Part shown: positions 1 through 6,077 of the stretch, one piece after another
Layout of the letters: each line of letters starts with the position of its first letter
How positions within the stretch are numbered: position 1 is the stretch's first letter
Assembly: GCA_964404765.1 (NCBI GenBank)
Contig: CAYOLL010000210.1
Location: 1 to 9,660, forward strand
Length of the DNA: 9,660 bases
From: CAYOLL01 sp964404765 [NCBI: uncultured Gemmatimonadota bacterium]
GTDB lineage: Bacteria; 4572-55
Direction of reading: 5' to 3'
Notes under the pieces: model-generated
What the model was told of the DNA's origin: nothing
What the model saw: only the letters and a program-made list of their open reading frames with translations
Databases searched by the model: none
Translations under genes and position numbers: made by a program

Positions 1-1744
1 GCACGCCCACCATGCCGATGGTCGGCGTGGGATAGACCGCCCCGGCCGGGTTCTCGTTGTAAAAGCTGACGTTGCCGCCGGTCACGGGCGTGTTCAGGGC
101 GCGGCAGGCCTCGGCAATGCCGTCAATGGCCCGCGCAAATTGGTAGAAAATCTCCGGCTTGTAGGGATTGCCAAAGTTGAGGTTATCGGTGATAGCCAGC
201 GGGCGACCGCCGGAACAGACAATATTGCGCGCCGCCTCAGCCACAGCCATTTGCCCGCCGATGTAGGGATCGAGATAGACAAAACGGCCATTGCAGTCAA
301 CGGTCAACGCCAACCCTAGGGGTCTCGCTTTATAACCCTTAGGGTTTTCTTCATCGCCATAAGACCCTAAGGGTTGAACAGCGAAACCCTTAGGGTCGGG
401 GATGTGCTCGCGTATTCTAAGCACCGCCGCATCGGAGCCGGGCAAGACGACCGTATTCGTACGCACCTGGCTGTCGTATTGGCGATAAACCCAGCGCTTG
501 CTGGCAATGGTCGGGCTGGCCAGCAGACGCCGCAGCGTGTCGTTCAAATCGGACGGAAACACAATATTATCGGGCGTGATGGTTTTGAGCGCGTCCATGT
601 AGGCCGGGCGTTTGGCCTCGCGCTCGTAGACCGGTGGCTCGACAATCAGGCTGACCGGCAGCTCGGCCTTTTTCTCGCCGCCGTGATAGATAATTACGCA
701 GCCGGAATCGGTCACCTGCCCGACGATGGCTGTGTCCAATTCCCACTTTTTGAAGATGTCGGCCACGGCCTGTTCGCGCCCTTTTTTGGCCACGACCAGC
801 ATCCGTTCCTGGCTTTCGGACAGCAGAATTTCGTAGGGGATCATGCCCGTCTCGCGCTGCGGCACGCGGTCGGTGTGGATTTCGATGCCGCTGCCCGCTC
901 GTCCGGCCATTTCCGACGACGAGCTGATCAGCCCGGCCGCGCCCATGTCCTGGATGCCGACGATGTGGCCGCCGGCGATCAATTCCAGCGTGGCCTCCAG
1001 CAGCAGCTTTTCGGTGAACGGGTCGCCCACCTGCACGGCCGGCCGCTTTTCCTCCGACTTTTCGCTCAATTCTTCGGAGGCGAAGGTCGCGCCGTGAATG
1101 CCGTCCCGCCCGGTTTTGCTGCCCACCACGATGACCGGGTTGCCCAAGCCCCGGGCCGTGCCGCGCACAATTTCCTCGTGGCGCATCAGGCCGACGCACA
1201 TGGCGTTGACCAGCGGATTCCCGGCGTAGGAGGCGTCAAAATAGACCTCGCCGCCGACGGTGGGCACACCGATGCAGTTGCCGTAATCGCCGATGCCCTT
1301 GACCACATGGGCGAACAGGTATTGCACCCGTTCGTCGTCCAATTTGCCGAAGCGCAGCGAGTTGAGCAGAGCGATGGGCCGCGCGCCCATGGTGAACACG
1401 TCGCGCAGGATGCCGCCCACGCCGGTGGCCGCGCCCTGATACGGCTCGATGGCGCTGGGGTGATTGTGGCTCTCCATCTTGAAGGCCACAGCCCAGCCGT
1501 CACCGATGTCCACCACGCCGGCGTTTTCGCCCGGCCCTTGCAAGACCTGCGGCCCGGAGGTGGGGAATTTGCGCAACTGCGGCTTGGAGTTTTTGTATGA
1601 GCAATGCTCCGACCACATGACGGACATGATGCCCAGTTCCGTGTAGGTCAGCGGGCGGCCTAATTTTTGGAGAATGAGGTTGTATTCGGCTTCGGTGAGG
1701 CCGTGTTCTTTGACGAGTTCGATGGTGACGGTTGGTTCGGTCAT
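1..1744 (-). CDS. purL: Phosphoribosylformylglycinamidine synthase subunit PurL (3' end cut by window edge)
   Basis: This enzyme (FGAM synthase, EC 6.3.5.3) makes the amidine intermediate in de novo purine synthesis, using ATP and ammonia supplied by PurQ; it is cytosolic. The first 581 residues are in the window, starting [15 protein letters not shown]. Family blocks visible include [13 protein letters not shown] near residues 43-55, GPGENAGVV near 70-78, the nucleotide-site block [19 protein letters not shown] near 90-108, [10 protein letters not shown], then [33 protein letters not shown] and [13 protein letters not shown]. The length fits a small-type PurL of about 740 residues that runs off the left edge. 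The ATG at 1744 follows AAGGAA at good spacing. The odd part is residues 446-478, where family members have a short loop between the GSDAAVVRI and DCNGR blocks. Here about 25 extra residues are encoded by a cluster of palindromes, in frame and without a stop. Confidence 0.96.
   Translation of the reverse strand, partial: MTEPTVTIELVKEHGLTEAEYNLILQKLGRPLTYTELGIMSVMWSEHCSYKNSKPQLRKFPTSGPQVLQGPGENAGVVDIGDGWAVAFKMESHNHPSAIEPYQGAATGVGGILRDVFTMGARPIALLNSLRFGKLDDERVQYLFAHVVKGIGDYGNCIGVPTVGGEVYFDASYAGNPLVNAMCVGLMRHEEIVRGTARGLGNPVIVVGSKTGRDGIHGATFASEELSEKSEEKRPAVQVGDPFTEKLLLEATLELIAGGHIVGIQDMGAAGLISSSSEMAGRAGSGIEIHTDRVPQRETGMIPYEILLSESQERMLVVAKKGREQAVADIFKKWELDTAIVGQVTDSGCVIIYHGGEKKAELPVSLIVEPPVYEREAKRPAYMDALKTITPDNIVFPSDLNDTLRRLLASPTIASKRWVYRQYDSQVRTNTVVLPGSDAAVLRIREHIPDPKGFAVQPLGSYGDEENPKGYKARPLGLALTVDCNGRFVYLDPYIGGQMAVAEAARNIVCSGGRPLAITDNLNFGNPYKPEIFYQFARAIDGIAEACRALNTPVTGGNVSFYNENPAGAVYPTPTIGMVGV
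312..396. repeat. Cluster of four CCCT(A/T)AGGG palindromes inserted in frame in purL
   Basis: Four short palindromes built on CCCTAGGG, CCCTTAGGG or CCCTAAGGG are centred near 318, 340, 369 and 391, spaced 22, 29 and 22 bases. Units 364-375 and 385-396 are perfect 12-base reverse complements, and 334-346 pairs with 363-375 at 12 of 13 positions, so the block can fold as two hairpins or as one larger one. Read on the purL strand they encode DPKGF, a PLG, NPKGY and a second PLG, a Pro-Lys-Gly/Pro-Leu-Gly-rich loop. The 22-base spacing shifts the reading phase between units, which explains the alternating peptides. No other copy occurs in the window. Confidence 0.85.
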
Positions 1745-1759
1745 GGTATTTTCCTTATA

Positions 1760-1809
1760 TTGATATCAAATTGGGTTGGCAGGTTTCAAGGTCACGCGCA
1801 TTCACAAAA
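1760..1809. repeat. Dispersed 50-bp repeat, copy A (upstream of purL)
   Basis: This block aligns without gaps to 5294-5343, with 41 of 50 bases identical by hand count. The shared core includes TTGAT(A/G)TCAAATTG, GGTCAC and GCATTCACAAAA. It ends 15 bases before the purL start codon (minus strand), so it forms purL's immediate upstream region. Read on the minus strand it contains TTGAAA (1789-1784) and, 18 bases on, TATCAA, which could be a weak sigma-70-like promoter. TTGATATCAA (1760-1769) is a perfect palindrome and a possible operator. The regulatory reading is inference. Confidence 0.7.
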
Positions 1810-1845
1810 AATTTAGACCTTGCCACTTCGTCAGCGGCAAGGTCT
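1805..1845 (-). terminator. Probable intrinsic terminator of the WD40 gene
   Basis: A perfect 10-bp stem (1815-1824 with 1836-1845, arms AGACCTTGCC and GGCAAGGTCT) closes an 11-base loop. On the minus strand the stem is followed after three bases by six T residues. It lies about 70 bases past the WD40 stop codon and upstream of purL, where a terminator is expected. The hairpin and the flanking tail at 1846-1880 resemble those at 4229-4300. Confidence 0.65.
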
Positions 1846-1912
1846 CAGATCAAACGAATAGGGTAAAAGTCAGAGGCAAATTTGGCCGGATTAGGTTAAG
1901 CTCTTCCGCTCA

Positions 1913-3259
1913 TTAGCTTCGTTCGTGGAAACGAGTTAAAATATTTTCAAATACTTTGCGAATCTTACTTCCAAAAGTTGCACTTGCATTGTAAGTTGAC
2001 AATAACTTTTCTGCGTTTTCCCCAAAATATAACTTCCAAAGGTCAACGATATTGTTGTCAACTAATTCAGCAAAAAATTGATTATCTAAACTGAAGTACA
2101 ACTTGAAATATTTCCATTCCATTGCGGTAAGAATTTTTATACAATTTCCCGTTTTCGCATCCCATAAACGTACCTGGCGATCCATGGAAACACTCGCAAC
2201 GCACAATCCATCGGGGGAAATGCTCACATCTCTTACACCACCTGTATGTCCGAGCATTGTCTGAATACAATGTCCAGTATCAACATTCCATAAGCGCACA
2301 GCAAAATCAGAGCCCGTAAGACTACCAGCACCTGTTACTAACAACCTTCCATTTAGAGAAAAACACATACAGGTTATATCATGTTCTTTTAAAGCACCTA
2401 TCCACTGTTGACCGCCTGTGATATTAATACTTTTAATACTTGTAACATTCAAAAATCTAACCGTTCGGTTAAATACACAGGCTAATGTTTGTCCATTTGG
2501 TGAAAAAACCATAGACCCGGGCTGTTCTTCTTCGTTATACAAAGTTTCTAAACAGTCGCCACTTTCCGTATTCCATACACGCATTGTACTATCATTCGAA
2601 CCACTAATCAGAAGTTTTTCGTTCGGCGAAAAAACAATACCTGTAATTTTGGCAGTATGCCCGCTTAAGGTATGTAAACAATTACCATTTAAAATATCGC
2701 ATAGTTTTATAGTATTATTTTCAGCAAGGCTAGCCAAAACATTTGCTCCATAGAGCACTTTGTAATATGGCCATTCGTTATTTGGATGGGAACTGATAAT
2801 TGAACCTGTCAGAGCATCCAATAACTGAATTGGACGTTTTCTTGATAAATTTGCCGCAAGTTGTTTCCCGCCGGGTTGGAAAGCCAAGCCTTCAATATCC
2901 ATACAAGAAAAACCTTTCCTTTGCAAGATTTGAATGCAATGACCCGAATCTGTATCCCATATGCGTATTGTTTCATCATCCGCAAAGCTTGCAAGGAGTT
3001 TTCCATTGGGACTAATTTGTAAGTCGCAAATCCAAGCACTATGTCCAACCAGCGAGAGATGAAGTTGCCCACTGGCAATCTCCCATAAATGAATCATATT
3101 GTCATCGGTAGTACTAACCAAAAATTTCCCGTCTGGGGAAAATACAACACTCATCACATTCTTACTGTGCTTCAGAGAGCTTACTTTCCCCACCACAAAA
3201 CCACCTCTATTGTGATCAAATTGGGTCATCCGTAACAATGCATTCTTCGCCCATTCCAT
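1913..3259 (-). CDS. Stand-alone WD40-repeat protein
   Basis: The 448-residue product is almost entirely WD40 beta-propeller repeats, which act as protein-binding scaffolds. I count about nine repeat-like units. The clearest have the FSPDG/FSPNG ... LWE/IWD/VWN/LWD pattern near residues 40-80, 80-122, 200-245 and 315-380; the units between are degenerate. No kinase, NACHT/NB-ARC, caspase or protease domain precedes the propeller, and there is no signal peptide. The ATG at 3259 is chosen because AAGGGG lies 8 bases upstream; a TTG at 3307 would add 16 residues but lacks a clear ribosome site. The gene is much richer in A+T than purL or pccB and uses AT-rich codons, suggesting separate acquisition. 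It may be a former C-terminal half of a larger signalling ATPase-WD40 protein. The function is unknown. Confidence 0.85.
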   Translation of the reverse strand: MEWAKNALLRMTQFDHNRGGFVVGKVSSLKHSKNVMSVVFSPDGKFLVSTTDDNMIHLWEIASGQLHLSLVGHSAWICDLQISPNGKLLASFADDETIRIWDTDSGHCIQILQRKGFSCMDIEGLAFQPGGKQLAANLSRKRPIQLLDALTGSIISSHPNNEWPYYKVLYGANVLASLAENNTIKLCDILNGNCLHTLSGHTAKITGIVFSPNEKLLISGSNDSTMRVWNTESGDCLETLYNEEEQPGSMVFSPNGQTLACVFNRTVRFLNVTSIKSINITGGQQWIGALKEHDITCMCFSLNGRLLVTGAGSLTGSDFAVRLWNVDTGHCIQTMLGHTGGVRDVSISPDGLCVASVSMDRQVRLWDAKTGNCIKILTAMEWKYFKLYFSLDNQFFAELVDNNIVDLWKLYFGENAEKLLSTYNASATFGSKIRKVFENILTRFHERS

Positions 3260-3267
3260 TGCACCAC

Positions 3268-3273
3268 CCCTTG
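3268..3273 (-). promoter_or_regulatory. Shine-Dalgarno site that fixes the WD40 gene start
   Basis: AAGGGG on the minus strand lies 8 bases before the ATG at 3259. No comparable site precedes the alternative TTG at 3307, so the shorter reading is preferred. Confidence 0.6.
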
Positions 3274-3410
3274 TTACACACCATATTTGCGATTTGCGCG
3301 TTTTCAATATTTGTGCGTTTTCAATTCGTTACACAGCGACAAGCCACATACCAGCAAAATATACGCCAACGCCCAATCTCTTGTCAACGAAAAACCCGTC
3401 TCCAGCGGAC

Positions 3411-3598
3411 AAAAGTCAAGCGGCAAATCTTTCCGCGCCTTTTTCCTTCAGCCATTCTTCAATCCCGAACAATACGATGGGTAAATCCTGCTCCACATTC
3501 CCGGAATCGCCGGGCTTGTCGCCGTCTTTTTCGCTGTGGGCATGGATCGGGCAGGCGGTCGCAGAATTTTTCGCAATGCTTGCTTGGCTATTTTTGGC
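3411..3598. repeat. 188-bp direct repeat, copy 1
   Basis: This matches 4279-4464 in the same orientation. I count about ten substitutions plus a short indel-containing patch near 3575-3585. The two copies flank the antitoxin-MazF operon, so the layout is repeat, TA operon, repeat. Recombination between them would delete or duplicate that operon. Confidence 0.85.
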
Positions 3599-3634
3599 AA
3601 TTCAATCGGCGCGGGTGACGGCTGGTTCAGCCAT
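3416..3634 (-). pseudogene. Broken small gene, copy 1 of a duplicated segment
   Basis: No intact gene covers 3260-3651; this remnant is what the gap contains. The region 3411-3598 is about 92% identical to 4279-4464. On the minus strand one frame reads APIELPKIAKQA, then a 2-base indel relative to the other copy moves the frame to KNSATACPIHA...EEWLKEKGAERFAA and a TGA. A possible original start (ATG at 3634, reading MAEPAVT) meets a stop after ten codons. From memory, the phrase PIELP followed by a QA helix resembles the C-terminus of a small protein family often found beside TA genes, but I cannot name the family. The 5' part is missing or deleted, so the copy should not give a full product. 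Confidence 0.55.
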
Positions 3635-3651
3635 CATTTACCATCATTGGG

Positions 3652-3987
3652 TCATTTCAACTTCATCAGCAATTTGACTTGAGCCTGTATGACTTTCAAC
3701 TCTTTTGCGTTCAGTTGACCGATCTTGTGTTTGAGTCGGCGCTTGTCAATGGCCCGAAGCTGAAACACCAGCGCCACTGATGCGGTTGTTAGACCATTCG
3801 CGGCGTTCGGTTGAACCAATGTCGTTCCCGGAAATGCCTGCGCCATCAGCTTTGAGGTTAACGGAATGATCAAAACCGTCGGCAGTTGCGAATCGGCGTC
3901 TTGCATAAGAATCCCCGGTCGCATTCCGGCCTGTTCATGCCCGTTGCTTGACGGAATCTCCACCAAATAAATATCGCCGATCTTCAT
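3652..3987 (-). CDS. MazF/PemK-type endoribonuclease toxin
   Basis: The product of 111 residues matches the PemK/MazF toxin fold, a small ribonuclease that cuts mRNA at short sequences and is neutralised by the partner made from the gene just upstream. Visible family features are the N-terminal GDIYLVEIP strand, GHEQAGMRPGILMQ (the G-EQ-G-RP segment with the conserved Arg-Pro), IIPLTSK near residues 41-47, and TTASVALVFQLRAIDKRRL near 67-85, carrying the usual Ser and Arg. The ATG at 3987 overlaps the antitoxin TGA by one base; a GTG one codon earlier is also possible. AAGGA inside the antitoxin 3' end can serve either start. The gene appears intact. Confidence 0.88.
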   Translation of the reverse strand: MKIGDIYLVEIPSSNGHEQAGMRPGILMQDADSQLPTVLIIPLTSKLMAQAFPGTTLVQPNAANGLTTASVALVFQLRAIDKRRLKHKIGQLNAKELKVIQAQVKLLMKLK

Positions 3988-4205
3988 CACTCAAGTCCTT
4001 CTTCAAAGTTTTGCAAAGCTTCATCGCTCAAACGATCCCAATCCGCCATTTCTTGATACAGAGCCAACATCGCCTGCCGGTTTTGGGTTAGCAGACTTTC
4101 CTTGAACAGATGCACAATTTGGAGCAATTGCGGAAAAACTTCTTCCGGCAAATCGCGGACTTCGTCTAATAACGCTTGTTGATATGAAACGCTTGTTTTC
4201 ACCAT
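3987..4205 (-). CDS. Antitoxin of the MazF/PemK pair (DUF2281-like)
   Basis: The 72-residue product begins MVKTSVSYQQALLDEV. It carries a DLPEEVFPQLLQIVHLFKESL helix resembling the DUF2281 antitoxin class, which often precedes PemK or PIN toxins. An acidic C-terminus (DWDRLSDEALQNFEEGLE) probably wraps the toxin. The ATG at 4205 is preferred over a longer reading because AGGAAAAG lies 6-7 bases upstream. The stop overlaps the toxin start, typical of translational coupling. A hairpin with a T-run (4223-4256) lies just before the start. A degraded copy of the last two fifths of this gene is found at 6214-6302. Assignment to DUF2281 is by pattern and is tentative. Confidence 0.75.
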   Translation of the reverse strand: MVKTSVSYQQALLDEVRDLPEEVFPQLLQIVHLFKESLLTQNRQAMLALYQEMADWDRLSDEALQNFEEGLE

Positions 4206-4222
4206 GTTCTTTTCCTTTCCAC

Positions 4223-4258
4223 AAAAAAACCTTGCAACGAAGTGAGATTGCAAGGTCT
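4223..4258 (-). terminator. Intrinsic terminator or leader hairpin before the antitoxin gene
   Basis: A 9-bp perfect stem (4229-4237 with 4248-4256, arms ACCTTGCAA and TTGCAAGGT) with a 10-base loop is followed on the minus strand by seven T residues. It lies after the broken gene at 4296-4589 and ends about 17 bases before the antitoxin start. It could stop read-through from the PIN operon or act as an attenuator for the MazF operon. Confidence 0.65.
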
Positions 4259-4278
4259 AATATCAAAATTCAGTGCGT

Positions 4279-4464
4279 AAAAGTCAAGCGGCAAATCATT
4301 CCGCGCCTTTTTCCTTCAGCCATTCCTCAATCCTGGACAATACGACGGGTAAATCCTGTTCGACATTCCCGGAATCGCCGGGCTTGCCGCCGTCTTTTTC
4401 GCTTTGGGCATGGATCGGGCAGGCGGTGGCAGAATTTTTCGCAGCCTGCTCGGCTATTTTTGGC
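4279..4464. repeat. 188-bp direct repeat, copy 2
   Basis: This is the partner of 3411-3598. It carries the 3' part of the broken gene 4296-4589, including the stop codon region and the tail AAAAGTCAAGCGGCAAAT. The tail also resembles 1866-1880 (AAAAGTCAGAGGCAAAT) downstream of the WD40 gene. Confidence 0.85.
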
Positions 4465-4589
4465 GTAAAGATAACCGTCCGGCTCGGATGTATCCTCATC
4501 AATCACGCGAATCATATTGAGAGCTTCCGCAGCCAAATCCTTTGCCATACGTTTTGTCCAAATAACGACGAAGCAGTTGGTTCGGTCAT
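4296..4589 (-). pseudogene. Broken small gene, copy 2 (third gene of the PIN operon)
   Basis: Starting at ATG 4589, 17 bases after the PIN toxin stop, the sequence reads MTEPTAS. A frame change then gives FVVIW ... KDLAAEALNMIRVIDED and DGYLY, and a further shift gives PKIAEQAAKNSATACPIHA ... RIEEWLKEKGAE and TGA at 4296. The pieces look like consecutive parts of one protein spread over different frames, so the gene is probably degraded. The RVIDE...YLY segment resembles a small family in which RVIDESGEDYLYP is followed by PIELP. That memory-based match would link both broken copies, since copy 1 holds APIELPKIA. A residual 68-codon reading frame (4296-4502) with its own ATG remains open and could still be translated. 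Confidence 0.5.
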
Positions 4590-4606
4590 AAAAATTCCGC
4601 AAGACT

Positions 4607-5008
4607 TCAGAATTGGAAAAAATCCCGCAAGGTAACAATTTTAACGCCATGAAACGGGTTCAAGGCAAGTAAATCCGGGTCGCCGGTCAACAGATAATCG
4701 GCCTGGCCATTAACGGCGCAATCCAGAAAGGGATTGTCCTTGGGATCGCGGCAATCTTGAAACTGCTGGTGAATCAAAACCACTTTGACAGTTTTCAAGT
4801 AGGCGTTGAGTTGGGCATTGAGATAGGCCCGGGTCTGAAACCGGCGAAACTTGTCTCGAAAAAGAACATCTTCCAATTCGGTTTGAATCGGCGGGGAAAT
4901 GAGCAACTCGATGCTCTCGTCTTGCAAAAGGCGGTTGAAATAGTTCAACGCTTCGCCGCCAAATACAAAAGCGCTGACCAGAATATTGGTGTCAAGCACG
5001 ACTTTCAT
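4607..5008 (-). CDS. PIN-domain toxin (VapC-like putative endoribonuclease)
   Basis: The product of 133 residues spans a full PIN domain of the COG1569-like 'putative toxin-antitoxin system toxin component' group. PIN toxins are metal-dependent ribonucleases. The acidic residues expected at the active site are present: Asp6 in VVLDTNILVSAF, Glu44 in PIQTELEDVLF, the Asp-Pro-Lys-Asp-Asn block at 88-92, Asp96, and Asp110 in YLLTGDPDLL. The C-terminus (VKIVTLRDFF) matches the family's usual ending. The start overlaps the upstream antitoxin by four bases (ATGA), so the pair is translationally coupled. The gene appears complete. Confidence 0.9.
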   Translation of the reverse strand: MKVVLDTNILVSAFVFGGEALNYFNRLLQDESIELLISPPIQTELEDVLFRDKFRRFQTRAYLNAQLNAYLKTVKVVLIHQQFQDCRDPKDNPFLDCAVNGQADYLLTGDPDLLALNPFHGVKIVTLRDFFQF

Positions 5009-5274
5009 AGCCCGACCCGCTCCCCATAAGCCTCTGTTCGCACCTGATCCACCAGCGCCAATTGTTCATCCAGCGTCAAATCCGTTTGCGGGCGCGGAGT
5101 TTGGGCCAGGATTTTGAGCAAGCGTTGGCGGGCATCTGGCTTGCGACTGCCGTTCTTTTTGGGACGCGGCAGGATGACAATTTCAATCAGCGCGTCGTCG
5201 GGCAGAAAATTTTTGATTTGGCGAAATGCTTTTTCGTCAAACTCCCGGGCGGTAAGTTGGATTGCAGCTTGCAT
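5005..5274 (-). CDS. Putative antitoxin of the PIN toxin
   Basis: The 89-residue product sits directly upstream of the PIN toxin, and its stop overlaps the toxin start in ATGA, the usual TA arrangement. The N-terminus (MQAAIQLTAREFDEKAF followed by FLPDDALIEIVIL) could form a small beta/helical dimerisation part. The middle is basic (RPKKNGSRKPDARQR), and the C-terminus (DEQLALVDQVRTEAYGERVGL) is a likely toxin-binding helix. I do not recognise a named family, so the antitoxin call rests on position. Its Shine-Dalgarno site is weak (GGAAG about 12 bases upstream). Dispersed repeat copy B starts 19 bases upstream and may carry the promoter. Confidence 0.72.
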   Translation of the reverse strand: MQAAIQLTAREFDEKAFRQIKNFLPDDALIEIVILPRPKKNGSRKPDARQRLLKILAQTPRPQTDLTLDEQLALVDQVRTEAYGERVGL

Positions 5275-5293
5275 ACTTGGATTTCTTCCGTAT

Positions 5294-5343
5294 TTGATGT
5301 CAAATTGAGTCGGTATATTTCAGGGTCACATGCATTCACAAAA
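5294..5343. repeat. Dispersed 50-bp repeat, copy B (upstream of the PIN antitoxin)
   Basis: Ungapped partner of 1760-1809 (41 of 50 identical). It lies in nearly the same position relative to a minus-strand start codon: 19 bases here against 15 for purL. Its right end overlaps the last codons of the upstream gene and supplies that gene's final residues (FCECM) and stop codon. Confidence 0.7.
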
Positions 5344-5592
5344 GTCAGCCTCATCCGCCTGCGTTAATTCTTCAATATCCGCCTTATCTTTGGCGCGCGG
5401 TGTTGAACGCTGTGGTAATCTTTGAGTAATCGTAACAAGTCTTTGAAGTCGGGATGGATATTCATATAGAAATTTTCCTGCTTCCAGTCGGAGTTGTTCA
5501 ACGATATCCAGTCGCTCTTCCGGCGTCAAACTTCGCCAGTAAGCGCGATCTTGTTTGGATTGTTTTTCGTGGGTTGTAATTTGCAGTTTCAT
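5326..5592 (-). CDS. Small partner of the minimal nucleotidyltransferase (putative TA component)
   Basis: The 88-residue product contains YWRSLTPEERLDIVEQLRLEA near residues 18-38, followed by a short basic stretch with LQRLVTITQR. From memory this pattern (YW...TPEERL..VE.LR ... LQR) recurs in small proteins encoded next to nucleotidyltransferases, probably as the other half of a TA-like pair. It does not look like a HEPN domain, the more usual MNT partner. The ATG at 5592 is chosen with GAGG about 10 bases upstream; a TTG at 5613 is possible. It follows the MNT gene by 42 bases on the same strand. The C-terminal tail after about residue 60 is charged, and its end is encoded by the dispersed repeat, so the tail may be acquired. 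Confidence 0.65.
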   Translation of the reverse strand: MKLQITTHEKQSKQDRAYWRSLTPEERLDIVEQLRLEAGKFLYEYPSRLQRLVTITQRLPQRSTPRAKDKADIEELTQADEADFCECM

Positions 5593-5634
5593 TTTAATGT
5601 GCCTCAACAGCAAGGTTCCCCGGTCGCATCCAGG

Positions 5635-5979
5635 TCAACCGTGCTTTTCATACAAAATTCGTCCTTCATTCAAGACAGCAGTGATAAACGCATTCGGCAC
5701 GTTTTGCCATTCTTCGACCTCGAATGGCGTGCGCACGACAACGTCTTTGGCCGGAAACAGACCGAGCAAGGCCCGGCGGTAGGGTCCACTCCGCTTAAAG
5801 CGCGGCAACGGCGTGTCCTCGATAATCAACAAATCAAGATCGCTGTCCGGTCGGTAATCGTTGCGGGCTCGCGATCCGAATAAAACGATCTTTTGCGGCT
5901 TTCCGGCGGCCAGGATGCGCTGCACAATTTCATGGTATAAATCTTCAGTGACCGGCGGATAATGCGGAACGGTGTTCAT
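5635..5979 (-). CDS. Minimal nucleotidyltransferase (MNT/Pol-beta superfamily)
   Basis: The 114-residue product is a single nucleotidyltransferase domain. The signature GSRARNDYRPDSDLDLLI lies near residues 35-52, giving the Gly-Ser loop and two metal-binding Asp residues (47 and 49). A third Asp comes at 79 in KDVVVRTPFEVE, so the catalytic triad looks complete. Family members transfer nucleotides to a partner protein or RNA; many MNTs are antitoxins that AMPylate HEPN toxins, and a few act as toxins. Here the next gene is a non-HEPN small protein. The start ATG at 5979 follows GGAG by about eight bases. It lies 18 bases after a 20-codon ORF with a strong ribosome site. Confidence 0.85.
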   Translation of the reverse strand: MNTVPHYPPVTEDLYHEIVQRILAAGKPQKIVLFGSRARNDYRPDSDLDLLIIEDTPLPRFKRSGPYRRALLGLFPAKDVVVRTPFEVEEWQNVPNAFITAVLNEGRILYEKHG

Positions 5980-5997
5980 AAAAATCTCCAGCCTAAT

Positions 5998-6060
5998 TCA
6001 TTCGCTGAGCAAGTCCAGCGATTCTTGAAGTTTGGCGTGTTTTGGGTAATGGCCGTTCAT
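5998..6060 (-). CDS. Possible 20-residue leader peptide upstream of the MNT gene
   Basis: A short ORF (MNGHYPKHAKLQESLDLLSE) starts at 6060 and stops 18 bases before the MNT start. It is preceded by AAGGAGG at about 10 bases, the strongest Shine-Dalgarno site in the island. It may be a leader that couples translation to the MNT gene, or the shortened remnant of a small antitoxin-like gene. Its short length leaves its status uncertain. The upstream edge abuts the inverted-repeat element at 6078-6199. Confidence 0.4.
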   Translation of the reverse strand: MNGHYPKHAKLQESLDLLSE

Positions 6061-6077
6061 GTTGGAACATCCTCCTT

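Noticed and set aside
312-396. Telomere-like TTAGGG/CCCTAA units
   Set aside because: The units are inverted palindromes inside a bacterial gene, not tandem repeats at an end. The resemblance is coincidental.
312-396. CRISPR array
   Set aside because: The repeats are about 9-13 bases, palindromic, differ from one another and are separated by 9-20 bases inside a coding frame.
374-1600. Long plus-strand ORF of 408 codons
   Set aside because: It lies wholly opposite purL, which has clear conserved motifs. The His/Asp/Gln/Val-rich translation is typical of antisense shadows of GC-rich genes, and there is no family pattern.
3260-3307. Longer TTG start for the WD40 gene
   Set aside because: The ATG at 3259 has a good Shine-Dalgarno site; the 16 extra residues show no WD40 character.
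3238-3677. Several overlapping plus-strand ORFs of 65-127 codons
   Set aside because: They have no ribosome sites or family motifs, and two recur at 4184-4635 only because the DNA is duplicated.
5326-5592. HEPN toxin partner for the MNT gene
   Set aside because: The product is short and lacks the HEPN RxxxxH motif and its four-helix pattern.
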